The notes under the pieces: model-generated
The model's input: only the letters and a program-made list of their open reading frames with translations
The model's database searches: none
What the model was told of the DNA's origin: nothing
Assembly (NCBI GenBank): GCA_026389975.1
Contig: JAPLGV010000206.1
Coordinates: 1-7,530 of the forward strand
From: Chloroflexota bacterium
Lineage (GTDB): Bacteria; Chloroflexota; Anaerolineae; Anaerolineales; Villigracilaceae
DNA: 7,530 bases
Direction: 5' to 3'
Part shown: one piece after another, positions 1 through 5,652 of the stretch
How the letters are laid out: each line of letters begins with the position of its first letter
How positions within the stretch are numbered: position 1 is the stretch's first letter
Made by a program: the position numbers and the translations under genes

Positions 1-1244
1 ACCCGGCCGGGCGGTGGGAGGTGGGCGAAGCGATTGAGCGGTTGAAGCTCAGTGGTGATCTGACCATCGTAATGACCACCCATGAGACCGAAGAGATCCT
101 GCACCTGGCTGACCAGGTGATTGTGCTGGAGCGGGGCGAGACAGCCCTGCAGGGCACCCCGGCAGAAGTCTTCTCGCAGACTGCCCGCCTGGAGCAAGCT
201 GGCATCAAGACCCCTGCGCTGATCCTGTTCCAATCCAGGGTGTTTGGCGGCAGAACGACCGGTAAAAATGCGGGCGAGCGCAAAATCACCCTGACTGTGG
301 ATGAAGTGGCCCAGCAGGTGGAATCTGCGGTGCAGGCAGGTGAACTAAAGGTACGACCAACCATCCCTGCGTCCCCTATTCCCCACCCTGCGCAGGGAAA
401 TAACGGAACAGAGAAAAATGGACAAACGATCCTGCTCGAAGCGCGTGGGATCAGTGTGCAATACCCTGGCCCGCCGGCCGTAACCGCCCTGAAAGACGTG
501 TCGGTGAAAGTAAGCCAGGGCGAGATCGTCGGCATCGTGGGACAGAATGGCTCGGGCAAGAGCACGCTGGTCAAGTGCTTTGTCGGCCTGCTGCGCCCGT
601 CGAAAGGCGAGGTATTATTCAACGGGGAAAGCATCCGTAAAATTCCGGTGGGCGAGATGTCCCGGCGGGTGGGTCTGGTGCTGCAAAACCCCGATTACCA
701 GCTTTTCACCGCCTCGTGCCTGGAAGAAGTGCGCTTCGGGCTGCGCAACGTGGGCGTGGCCGAAGAGGAGATCCAGCCGCGGGCCGAGCAGGCGCTGCGC
801 CGGGTGGGGTTGAGCGAAGTGGCTGACCTGTTCCCCTTCCGCCTGTCCTTCGGCGACCGGCGCAAGCTGGCGGTGGCTGCCACCTTGGCGCTCGAACCCC
901 AGGTGTTGATCCTGGACGAGCCGACCACGGCGCAGGATCATCGCGGGCGCTACCAGCTCGCCGACCTGGCCAAACGCTTCCACGACGAGCAGGGCGGCAC
1001 GGTGCTGATGATCACTCACGATGTGGACCTGATCGCCCACTACGCCAACCGCTTGATCGTGCTGTACAATGGCCAGGTGCTGCTGGATGGCCCCACCGCT
1101 GAAATATTCACGCAGGTGGAGGCGCTGCGGCGCACCTTTGTCGTGCCTCCTGTGGCCACCCAGTTGGCGATGAAGCTGGCACCGCTGGGCGTACCGCCGG
1201 ATATCATCACCCTGGATCAGTTATATGCTGTACTGGGTTCATAA
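1..1244 (+). CDS. Fused double-domain ECF transporter ATPase (EcfA1-EcfA2/YkoD-like), 5' truncated
   Basis: Energy-coupling ATPase of an ECF-type vitamin or metal importer: two ABC ATPase domains in one chain that would drive the EcfT membrane protein encoded next. The reading frame is open from base 3, so the gene starts before the window. Of the first domain only the part after the D-loop remains, including its H-loop histidine (81-83). A proline-rich linker (about 340-430) leads to a complete second domain: Walker A GQNGSGKST (540-566), Q-loop glutamine (684-686), Walker B with LILDEP (catalytic Glu 918-920), D-loop AQD, and H-loop His (1017-1019). The signature is LSFGD instead of LSGGQ (843-857), so this half departs from consensus there. 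The stop is TAA. The fused arrangement resembles YkoD of the YkoCDE thiamine/HMP transporter, but no S component is visible, so the substrate is unknown. Confidence 0.9.
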   Translation, partial: PAGRWEVGEAIERLKLSGDLTIVMTTHETEEILHLADQVIVLERGETALQGTPAEVFSQTARLEQAGIKTPALILFQSRVFGGRTTGKNAGERKITLTVDEVAQQVESAVQAGELKVRPTIPASPIPHPAQGNNGTEKNGQTILLEARGISVQYPGPPAVTALKDVSVKVSQGEIVGIVGQNGSGKSTLVKCFVGLLRPSKGEVLFNGESIRKIPVGEMSRRVGLVLQNPDYQLFTASCLEEVRFGLRNVGVAEEEIQPRAEQALRRVGLSEVADLFPFRLSFGDRRKLAVAATLALEPQVLILDEPTTAQDHRGRYQLADLAKRFHDEQGGTVLMITHDVDLIAHYANRLIVLYNGQVLLDGPTAEIFTQVEALRRTFVVPPVATQLAMKLAPLGVPPDIITLDQLYAVLGS

Positions 1245-1319
1245 CCGACCTGGGATGGGAATTTATCCGCGAATTGCTTGCTGATCTTCGTAAATATGGA
1301 TCGATAAAAAGAAACCCAC

Positions 1320-2132
1320 ATGCGCGCACCCGCCTTCCGCTATACCAACCTTGACACACCCATCCACCGCCTGCACCCGCTGGTAAAGTTTTTATACGTG
1401 ATGCTGACCCTGGTGCTGGTAATGTACCCGATCCGAATCACCGATATCCCCATCCTGCTGATCTGGCTGGGTCTTTCAGCTGTGCTATGGATCATCGCCC
1501 GCATCGAGCTGCGGCGCTTTACCACCCTGATGAATATCCTGATCGGCACCTTCATCTTTTTGCTGCTGGTCCAGGGCTTCACCTACCGCGGCGGCCACAC
1601 CCCGCTGATCACCTTCGGCCACCTGCGCCTGTGGGAGGCCGACCTGGGGGTGATCACCCGCGAAGGGGTGGTTTTCGGGCTGGTACTGTGCGTGCGCATC
1701 CTGGTGGCTACATCATCGCTGCCGCTGTTCGTGATGACCACCCCGACCTCCGGCATCATGACCGCTATGAGCAAGCTGCGCATCCCGCACACCGCCACGT
1801 TCATGTTCGTTAGCGCATTATCGTTCACCACCCTGCTGTTCGAAATGTGGGGCTCGATCGTCGACGCGCAAAAACTGCGCGCCTTCGACATCGACTCGAT
1901 GAACGTGATCAAACGCGCCTTCAAGGCCTACATCCCGATCCTGACGCCGTTAATCCTGCTGCTGTTCCGCAAGGCGAATGACTTCCAGATCGCCATGGAG
2001 ACCAAGGGCTTCGGCGCCCCGATTAAGCCCACCGAGATCGAAGTGCTCACTGCACGCCCGGCTGACTATGCCTGGCTGGTGTTCATCATCGCCGTGTTCG
2101 TGACCTGCACGGTATTAAAATTTGGAGGATAA
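1320..2132 (+). CDS. ecfT: ECF transporter transmembrane subunit EcfT (CbiQ/YkoC family)
   Basis: A 270-residue integral membrane protein that couples ATP hydrolysis in the fused ATPase upstream to the substrate-binding S component. The N-terminus reads NLDTPIHRLHPLVKF, typical of EcfT proteins. Hydrophobic stretches lie at about residues 24-37, 42-61, 70-86, 112-140, 204-217 and 248-268. The two family motifs that contact the ATPases are recognisable in the cytoplasmic part: AQKLRA (183-188) and AMETKGFG (225-232). In the second, lysine replaces the usual arginine of AMEARG. The ATG at 1320 was chosen because the conserved N-terminus begins there; no strong Shine-Dalgarno precedes it. A 75-base gap separates it from the ATPase gene, and no terminator is seen there, so one transcript is likely. 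The stop TAA overlaps the ribosome-binding region of the next gene. The family assignment is firm; the substrate is unknown. Confidence 0.9.
   Translation: MRAPAFRYTNLDTPIHRLHPLVKFLYVMLTLVLVMYPIRITDIPILLIWLGLSAVLWIIARIELRRFTTLMNILIGTFIFLLLVQGFTYRGGHTPLITFGHLRLWEADLGVITREGVVFGLVLCVRILVATSSLPLFVMTTPTSGIMTAMSKLRIPHTATFMFVSALSFTTLLFEMWGSIVDAQKLRAFDIDSMNVIKRAFKAYIPILTPLILLLFRKANDFQIAMETKGFGAPIKPTEIEVLTARPADYAWLVFIIAVFVTCTVLKFGG
2124..2129 (+). promoter_or_regulatory. Ribosome binding site within the end of ecfT that sets the aminotransferase start
   Basis: GGAGGA fills the last two sense codons of ecfT, directly before its TAA, and lies 7 bases before a TTG at 2137. This favours TTG 2137 over the in-frame TTG at 2122, which starts before this site. 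The arrangement suggests that ribosomes finishing ecfT re-initiate on the aminotransferase. Confidence 0.7.
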
Positions 2133-2136
2133 ACCT

Positions 2137-3444
2137 TTGAAACCCGACCACCCCACTTTCGAATATTTAATCACTCATCGTGAAGACCTGCTGGCGCCGC
2201 CGCTGGCGCAAGACTGGCCCAACCTGCCCATCGAGCGGGCGGAGGGCGCCTACCTATACGACTGCTACGGCAAACGCTACCTGGACTGGCTTTCCGGCTT
2301 CGGCGCCTGCAACTTGGGACATAACCACCCGCGCGTAGTGGCCGCTGCCCAGGCGCAAATGGAGCGCATGGTGCACGCGCCGGTGGGCGTTTCGACCCCC
2401 GAATCGACGCTGCGCCTGGCCTGGGAGCTGGGCAAGGTGATGCCCGGTGGGGCGGATATGTTCTTCTTCGGCAACAGCGGCAGCGAGGCGGTGGATGCCG
2501 CCATCAAGTTGGCGCGCTACGTGACCAAGCGACCAGGGATCATCGCCTTCATCGGCAGCTTCCACGGGCGCACGATGGGGGCGATCAGCGCCACCACTTC
2601 CAAGGCGCGCTACCGCAGTGGGATGAGCCCCTACTTGCCTGGCTTCTACTTCGCCCGCTTTCCCTACCCCTTCCGCTCGAAAGCGCCCAGCCCGGAAGAG
2701 TGCGCCCAGGAAGCGCTGGACGACATCGACCGGCTGTTCGAGTATGTCATCGCCCCGCAAGAAGTGGCAGCCTTCCTGGTCGAACCGGTGCAGGGCGAGG
2801 GCGGCTACGTCATCCCGCCGCCGGGCTGGCTGAACGAGCTGCGCCGACTGGCCGACCAGCACGGTATCATGCTGATTCTGGACGAGGTGCAGACCGGTTT
2901 TGGGCGCACGGGCGAGTTGTTCGCCGCGCAGACCTTTGGGGTCGAACCAGACATCGTCTGCCTGGCCAAGGGCATCGCCAACGGTTTCCCCCTGGGGGCC
3001 ACCGCAGCGCGGGCCGAGATCATGAAGGCTTGGGGCCCGGCCTCGCACGGCACCACCTTCGGTGGCAGCCCGGTGTCGTGCGCCGCGGCCCTGGAGACGC
3101 TGCACGTGATCCAGGAAGAAAACCTGCCGGCTAACGCCCGTGCCCAGGGAAGCTATTTGCTGGAAGGGCTGAGATCTTTAAAGGGAAAGTCACCCATCGT
3201 GGGCGACGTGCGCGGGGTGGGGTTGATGCTGGCGGTCGAATTCGTGCAGCCGGGCGGCAAACAGCCCAACCCTACGGCGGCGGGCAATATCCTTAACCGC
3301 ATGCTGGCCAACGGTTTGCTGTGCTACCCCTGCGGTCACTGGGCGCAGACCATCCGCCTGATCCCAGCAATTAACGCGGATCAGGCGCAGGTCGAGGCGG
3401 GGTTGGAGATCTTCACCCAGGCGGTGTTGGCCGAGGGCGGGTGA
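2137..3444 (+). CDS. Class III PLP-dependent aminotransferase (4-aminobutyrate/ornithine aminotransferase-like)
   Basis: Cytosolic fold-type I PLP enzyme of about 435 residues, the usual length for class III omega-aminotransferases. Numbering from TTG 2137, the visible cofactor motifs are GNSGSEA around residues 112-118 (phosphate contact), SFHGRT with Phe142-His143 (ring stacking), LDEVQTGFGRTG with Asp249 (pyridine nitrogen), AKG with Lys278 (Schiff-base lysine), and GTTFGG with Thr306/307. All catalytic positions are intact. The family transfers the terminal amino group of substrates such as 4-aminobutyrate, ornithine, acetylornithine or beta-alanine to 2-oxoglutarate or pyruvate, and some relatives act as amino-acid racemases. 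Sequence alone does not fix the substrate. Coupling to ecfT suggests co-expression with the transporter, but a functional link, such as uptake of an amine or of a cofactor precursor, is inference. TTG 2122 is an alternative start that adds five residues. Confidence 0.9.
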   Translation: MKPDHPTFEYLITHREDLLAPPLAQDWPNLPIERAEGAYLYDCYGKRYLDWLSGFGACNLGHNHPRVVAAAQAQMERMVHAPVGVSTPESTLRLAWELGKVMPGGADMFFFGNSGSEAVDAAIKLARYVTKRPGIIAFIGSFHGRTMGAISATTSKARYRSGMSPYLPGFYFARFPYPFRSKAPSPEECAQEALDDIDRLFEYVIAPQEVAAFLVEPVQGEGGYVIPPPGWLNELRRLADQHGIMLILDEVQTGFGRTGELFAAQTFGVEPDIVCLAKGIANGFPLGATAARAEIMKAWGPASHGTTFGGSPVSCAAALETLHVIQEENLPANARAQGSYLLEGLRSLKGKSPIVGDVRGVGLMLAVEFVQPGGKQPNPTAAGNILNRMLANGLLCYPCGHWAQTIRLIPAINADQAQVEAGLEIFTQAVLAEGG

Positions 3445-3449
3445 GGGGC

Positions 3450-3469
3450 AGGCTAAGCCAGGCCTTTTT
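3450..3469 (+). terminator. Weak candidate terminator after the aminotransferase gene
   Basis: A 4-bp stem AGGC/GCCT (3450-3453 with 3462-3465) has an 8-base loop and runs into five T residues, starting six bases after the stop codon. The stem is short, so only the position and the T-run support it. Confidence 0.3.
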
Positions 3470-3476
3470 CACCCCA

Positions 3477-3578
3477 TCACGCCGTCATCTTCACCGGCTC
3501 AACCAGCCGGAAGCCGAGCTGCCGCATCTGGCTCAGGCCGTCTTCGACTCCCCACCTCTCGACGTTCTGATGTTTCAT
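3477..3578 (-). other. Tiny unrecognised reading frame, possible gene remnant
   Basis: An ATG-to-TGA frame of 33 residues containing VERWGVEDGLSQMRQLGFRL, ending convergently 32 bases from the aminotransferase stop. Composition and hydrophobic spacing look protein-like (mixed charged and aliphatic residues, an amphipathic helix near the middle), but I recognise no family. Its ATG overlaps the TGA of another minus-strand frame (3575-3577), and no good ribosome binding site precedes it. It could be the remnant of a lost gene's C-terminus or plain chance. Confidence 0.15.
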
Positions 3579-3636
3579 CCCCGTTTCTTCACATTCTCCC
3601 CGCCCCTGACCGAGGCCTGATCAATTTGCGACATCG

Positions 3637-3733
3637 TCCCCGCAGGGGAAGCACCCCCATGGGGCGGCTGTTTCGGCGCCATTGGCTGAGGCGGCTTCAA
3701 GCCGCCATCAGCTACATCGACGACAAGAGTCGT
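3637..3733. repeat. Cluster of short palindromes (possible REP/MITE-like or structured element)
   Basis: Four inverted repeats lie within 97 bases: TCCCC-GCA-GGGGA (3637-3649), CCCCATGGGG (3655-3664), GGCGGCTT-C-AAGCCGCC (3690-3706, 8-base perfect arms) and ACGAC-AAGA-GTCGT (3720-3733, 5-bp arms with a 4-base loop). GGCGGCT also occurs directly at 3663-3669, so AGCCGCC at 3700-3706 could pair with either copy. No terminal repeats or transposase are seen. All lie upstream of the lexA transcript. Confidence 0.5.
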
Positions 3734-3761
3734 GCTTTCCACATTCCGCTTTCTGCTTTGC

Positions 3762-3803
3762 CCATTCACCATTCACCATTTACGATTTACCATTAACCAA
3801 TTA
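3762..3803 (+). repeat. Six-unit degenerate 7-bp tandem repeat
   Basis: Six uninterrupted heptamers: CCATTCA, CCATTCA, CCATTTA, CGATTTA, CCATTAA, CCAATTA. The first two are identical, and the later ones differ from CCATTCA at one to three positions. The array ends 16 bases before the lexA -35 box. Heptameric intergenic repeats are known in cyanobacteria (the STRR type). Whether this array belongs to a genome-wide family here cannot be seen. Confidence 0.75.
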
Positions 3804-3819
3804 ACCGCCCTTTTCGCGC

Positions 3820-3849
3820 TTGACATAGAACGGGTGTTCGTATTATAAT
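3820..3849 (+). promoter_or_regulatory. lexA promoter (sigma-70-type -35 and -10)
   Basis: TTGACA (3820-3825) is a perfect -35 box and TATAAT (3844-3849) a perfect -10 box, with an 18-base spacer. The expected transcript start is around 3856, giving a leader of roughly 35-40 bases before the lexA ATG. A LexA operator lies inside the spacer. Confidence 0.9.
3827..3840 (+). promoter_or_regulatory. LexA operator (SOS box, Bacillus/actinobacterial type)
   Basis: AGAACGGGTGTTCG matches the consensus CGAACRNRYGTTYG at 13 of 14 positions (the first C is A). The core is GAAC-4-GTTC. It lies between the -35 and -10 boxes, so bound LexA would block RNA polymerase, the classic layout for autorepression relieved by RecA-stimulated self-cleavage. 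Confidence 0.9.
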
Positions 3850-3892
3850 TAGCACAAATGTTTTCATAGCAGAATAGGAAAGGAAGGTTCCA

Positions 3893-4567
3893 ATGGTCAG
3901 AACTCGCAGAGGCTTGAACGAACGACATCAGAAAATCATCGAGTACCTCAATGAACGGATGAGCACGGGCTATCCCCCGTCCATTCGCGAAATCGGTGAG
4001 GCGGTTGGGATTACTTCGACTTCCGTTGTTACGTATTATTTAAAGCAATTGACTGAAATGGGTAAGATCGAACGGGATGCAAAATTCTCGCGCGCTGTGC
4101 GATTGGTTGATCCGGTCAGCAGAGAACTGGTGAAAATCCCCATCCTCGGCCCGATTGCTGCCGGTGAGCCTATGCTTGTCCCTGCACCGGGTGCCACCTA
4201 TCTCGGCATCGGCAACGAAATGGACGCGGTGGACGTGGCCCGCAGCCTTCTGCCTTCTGGAGAAAAGGGCAGTGAACTCTTCGCTCTTAAGGTGAAAGGC
4301 GAGTCCATGATTGATGCCATGATTAATGATGGCGATATTATCATTATGAAACCGGCAATCAAGGCCAATAACGGTGAGATGGTTGCCATCTGGCTTCCGA
4401 ACCGTGACGAGACAACCCTCAAATATTTCTTCAAAGAGAAAGACCGCTATCGGCTCCAGCCTGCCAACCCGACAATGAAGCCGATCATGATTGACAAGAC
4501 CGAACCGCTGGAGATTAAAGGCAAAGTGGTGATGGTCATCCGTAACGTGGGAAATGTCGCTGTTTGA
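3893..4567 (+). CDS. lexA: SOS-response repressor LexA (self-cleaving)
   Basis: A 224-residue repressor of DNA-damage genes. The N-terminal winged helix-turn-helix (about residues 8-70, with PPSIREIGEAVGITSTSVV in the recognition region) binds the SOS box. The C-terminal S24-peptidase domain holds the cleavage site Ala90-Gly91 (PIAAGEP), nucleophile Ser138 (KGESMIDAMI) and general base Lys177 (TTLKYFF), so autocleavage should be functional. The distance from cleavage site to serine is 47 residues, against 34 in E. coli LexA; the extra residues fall at about 105-127 (GNEMDAVDVARSLLPSGEKG). The ATG at 3893 follows AGGAAGG (3881-3887), a good ribosome binding site. It has its own promoter with an operator and is followed by a strong hairpin, so it is probably transcribed alone. 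It converges with the DivIVA-like gene. Confidence 0.97.
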   Translation: MVRTRRGLNERHQKIIEYLNERMSTGYPPSIREIGEAVGITSTSVVTYYLKQLTEMGKIERDAKFSRAVRLVDPVSRELVKIPILGPIAAGEPMLVPAPGATYLGIGNEMDAVDVARSLLPSGEKGSELFALKVKGESMIDAMINDGDIIIMKPAIKANNGEMVAIWLPNRDETTLKYFFKEKDRYRLQPANPTMKPIMIDKTEPLEIKGKVVMVIRNVGNVAV

Positions 4568-4582
4568 AACCCACCTGCTTAT

Positions 4583-4621
4583 AAAGAACAACCTCCGCAA
4601 TTCTGCGGAGGTTGTTCTTTT
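4583..4621. terminator. Strong bidirectional intrinsic terminator between lexA and the SepIVA-like gene
   Basis: A perfect 17-bp stem (4583-4599 with 4604-4620) has an ATTC loop and a GC-rich core CCTCCGCA/TGCGGAGG. It ends in TTT plus one more T on the + strand, and in TTT followed by ATA on the - strand, so it can serve both convergent genes. Its right edge overlaps the TAA of the minus-strand gene by two bases. Confidence 0.93.
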
Positions 4622-5096
4622 ATTTCTCCTGAGACATCGTTTCCGGCGGCAGCCTTTTCTGGAGCAGAACCTGCACGCCATTTTGAGCCTGGTTGGTCAG
4701 GCGTTCCAATTCTGTCTGAAGACCCATTAAGGCGTCGAGAGTATACTGGTCTGCGTCAGTTTTGATATTCTCGGCCTCCATCCGGGACTGGTCAATGATC
4801 TGACCGGCGCGCCGCTGGGCATCCTGGACAAGCCCTTCTTTCCCGACCAGTTCGTCGGCTTTTTCGCGCGCCAGTTGCAGGGTCCGGTTGGCTTCTTCCT
4901 GCGCCTGGGCCATCATCCGGTCTTTTTGCGAAAAGACCTGCTGCGCCTTCTTGACTTCCTCCGGCACGGAGATGCGCATCTGGTCAATGATGTCCAGGAA
5001 CTTATTCTCATCCACGATGACATTGTGCGTCAACGGGATGGGACGGCTGTTGTTGAAGAGTTCTTCCAGACGGTCAATCAGTTGAAGAATATCCAT
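4620..5096 (-). CDS. DivIVA/SepIVA-like coiled-coil protein
   Basis: A 158-residue, highly charged protein with no signal peptide or membrane segment. The first 45 residues (MDILQLIDRLEELFNNSRPI, then PLTHNVIVDENKFLDIIDQM) match my recollection of the N-terminal block of actinobacterial SepIVA, a DivIVA-like septation factor. Residues about 46-115 form a long Gln/Glu/Ala/Arg-rich helix, probably a coiled coil, followed by a second helical segment (about 117-147). Such proteins are often annotated as DivIVA-domain or ATP-synthase-B-like because of the coiled coil. ATG 5096 is preceded by GGAGA (5102-5106) at normal spacing. It follows coaD by 36 bases in the same direction, consistent with an operon; the order recG, coaD, coiled-coil gene recalls actinobacterial chromosomes. 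A role in cell growth or division is inferred from family resemblance only. Confidence 0.75.
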   Translation of the reverse strand: MDILQLIDRLEELFNNSRPIPLTHNVIVDENKFLDIIDQMRISVPEEVKKAQQVFSQKDRMMAQAQEEANRTLQLAREKADELVGKEGLVQDAQRRAGQIIDQSRMEAENIKTDADQYTLDALMGLQTELERLTNQAQNGVQVLLQKRLPPETMSQEK

Positions 5097-5132
5097 TGGC
5101 TTCTCCGCTTGAACGAGGGTGGAACACGCTAA

Positions 5133-5651
5133 TTATACTTTAATACCGAAGGGATGTAACTGCTGGTCGCTCAAATCTTTGACCTTGTTCTTGAGGGCGG
5201 CTTCGACGTGCGGCGGGACCATGCTGGAAACATCTCCGCCCAGCGAGGCGATCTCGCGGACGGTAGTGGACGAAAGGAAGGTGTGGTCCTCGTCGGTGAT
5301 GAAGGCGACGCTTTCGATATCCGGGGCCAGGCGGTGGTTGGCGAGCGCCATACGGAATTCGTACTCGAAATCCGAAAAGACACGCAAGCCGCGCACAATG
5401 ACCTGGGCGTCTATCTGGCGGCAGAACTCCACTGTCATGCCGCAATAACCAACGATGCTGATCTTCGGGTGGCCTTTGAAGATCTCGGTCACCAGGGAGA
5501 TGCGTTCTTCGGGCAGGAACATCAAGCTCTTGAGCGGCCGGTCATAGACGGCAATGACCAGTTCGTCAAACAGACGTGCTGCCCGTGTGGCGATGTCAAT
5601 GTGGCCGTAGTGAACGGGGTCGAACGTTCCGGGGAATATTGCGCGTACCAT
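5133..5651 (-). CDS. coaD: Phosphopantetheine adenylyltransferase CoaD
   Basis: Cytosolic nucleotidyltransferase that transfers AMP from ATP to 4'-phosphopantetheine, giving dephospho-CoA, the penultimate step of coenzyme A synthesis. At 172 residues it is slightly longer than the usual 160 or so. The class signature GTFDPVHYGH (residues 8-17, with the HxGH ATP-binding histidines 14 and 17) opens the protein. Lys41 lies in the substrate loop, RGLR is at 87-90, and SSTTVRE (127-133) is the C-terminal ATP-binding motif. Bacterial PPATs usually show ISSTxVR here, so LSSTTVRE is conservative. The ATG at 5651 lies one base after the recG stop (TAG-T-ATG), with AAAGGAG inside the recG end serving as ribosome binding site, so translation is probably coupled. 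The last 15 or so residues are an extension without known function. Confidence 0.97.
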   Translation of the reverse strand: MVRAIFPGTFDPVHYGHIDIATRAARLFDELVIAVYDRPLKSLMFLPEERISLVTEIFKGHPKISIVGYCGMTVEFCRQIDAQVIVRGLRVFSDFEYEFRMALANHRLAPDIESVAFITDEDHTFLSSTTVREIASLGGDVSSMVPPHVEAALKNKVKDLSDQQLHPFGIKV

Positions 5652-5652
5652 A

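Larger units (their letters stand above)
3445..3819. other. Gene-poor spacer between the aminotransferase gene and the lexA promoter
   Basis: No convincing gene is present on either strand. The 65-residue minus-strand frame at 3575-3772 runs through the palindromes and shows no recognisable motif. From left to right the spacer holds a weak terminator candidate, a 33-residue minus-strand frame, a cluster of short palindromes (3637-3733), and an AT-rich array of 7-bp repeats (3762-3803). Its content changes from GC-rich palindromes to AT-rich repeats just before the promoter. Confidence 0.7.

Noticed and set aside
2122..2124. Upstream TTG as start of the aminotransferase
   Set aside because: It starts before the GGAGGA ribosome binding site; TTG 2137 is correctly spaced behind that site.
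2254..3105. Long minus-strand open frame (283 codons) opposite the aminotransferase gene
   Set aside because: It is a shadow of a GC-rich gene on the other strand. The + strand frame has all the family motifs; this one has none.
3575..3772. 65-residue minus-strand reading frame in the spacer
   Set aside because: It runs through the palindromes, has no recognisable motif or ribosome binding site, and its composition reflects the repeats rather than a protein.
3637..3803. CRISPR array
   Set aside because: The repeats are 7-bp units without spacers plus unrelated palindromes; there is no repeat-spacer periodicity and no cas gene.
5622..5629. GAACGTTC palindrome resembling half-sites of a LexA box
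   Set aside because: The half-sites have no 4-base spacer, and it lies in the coding sequence for the conserved GTFDP motif of coaD.
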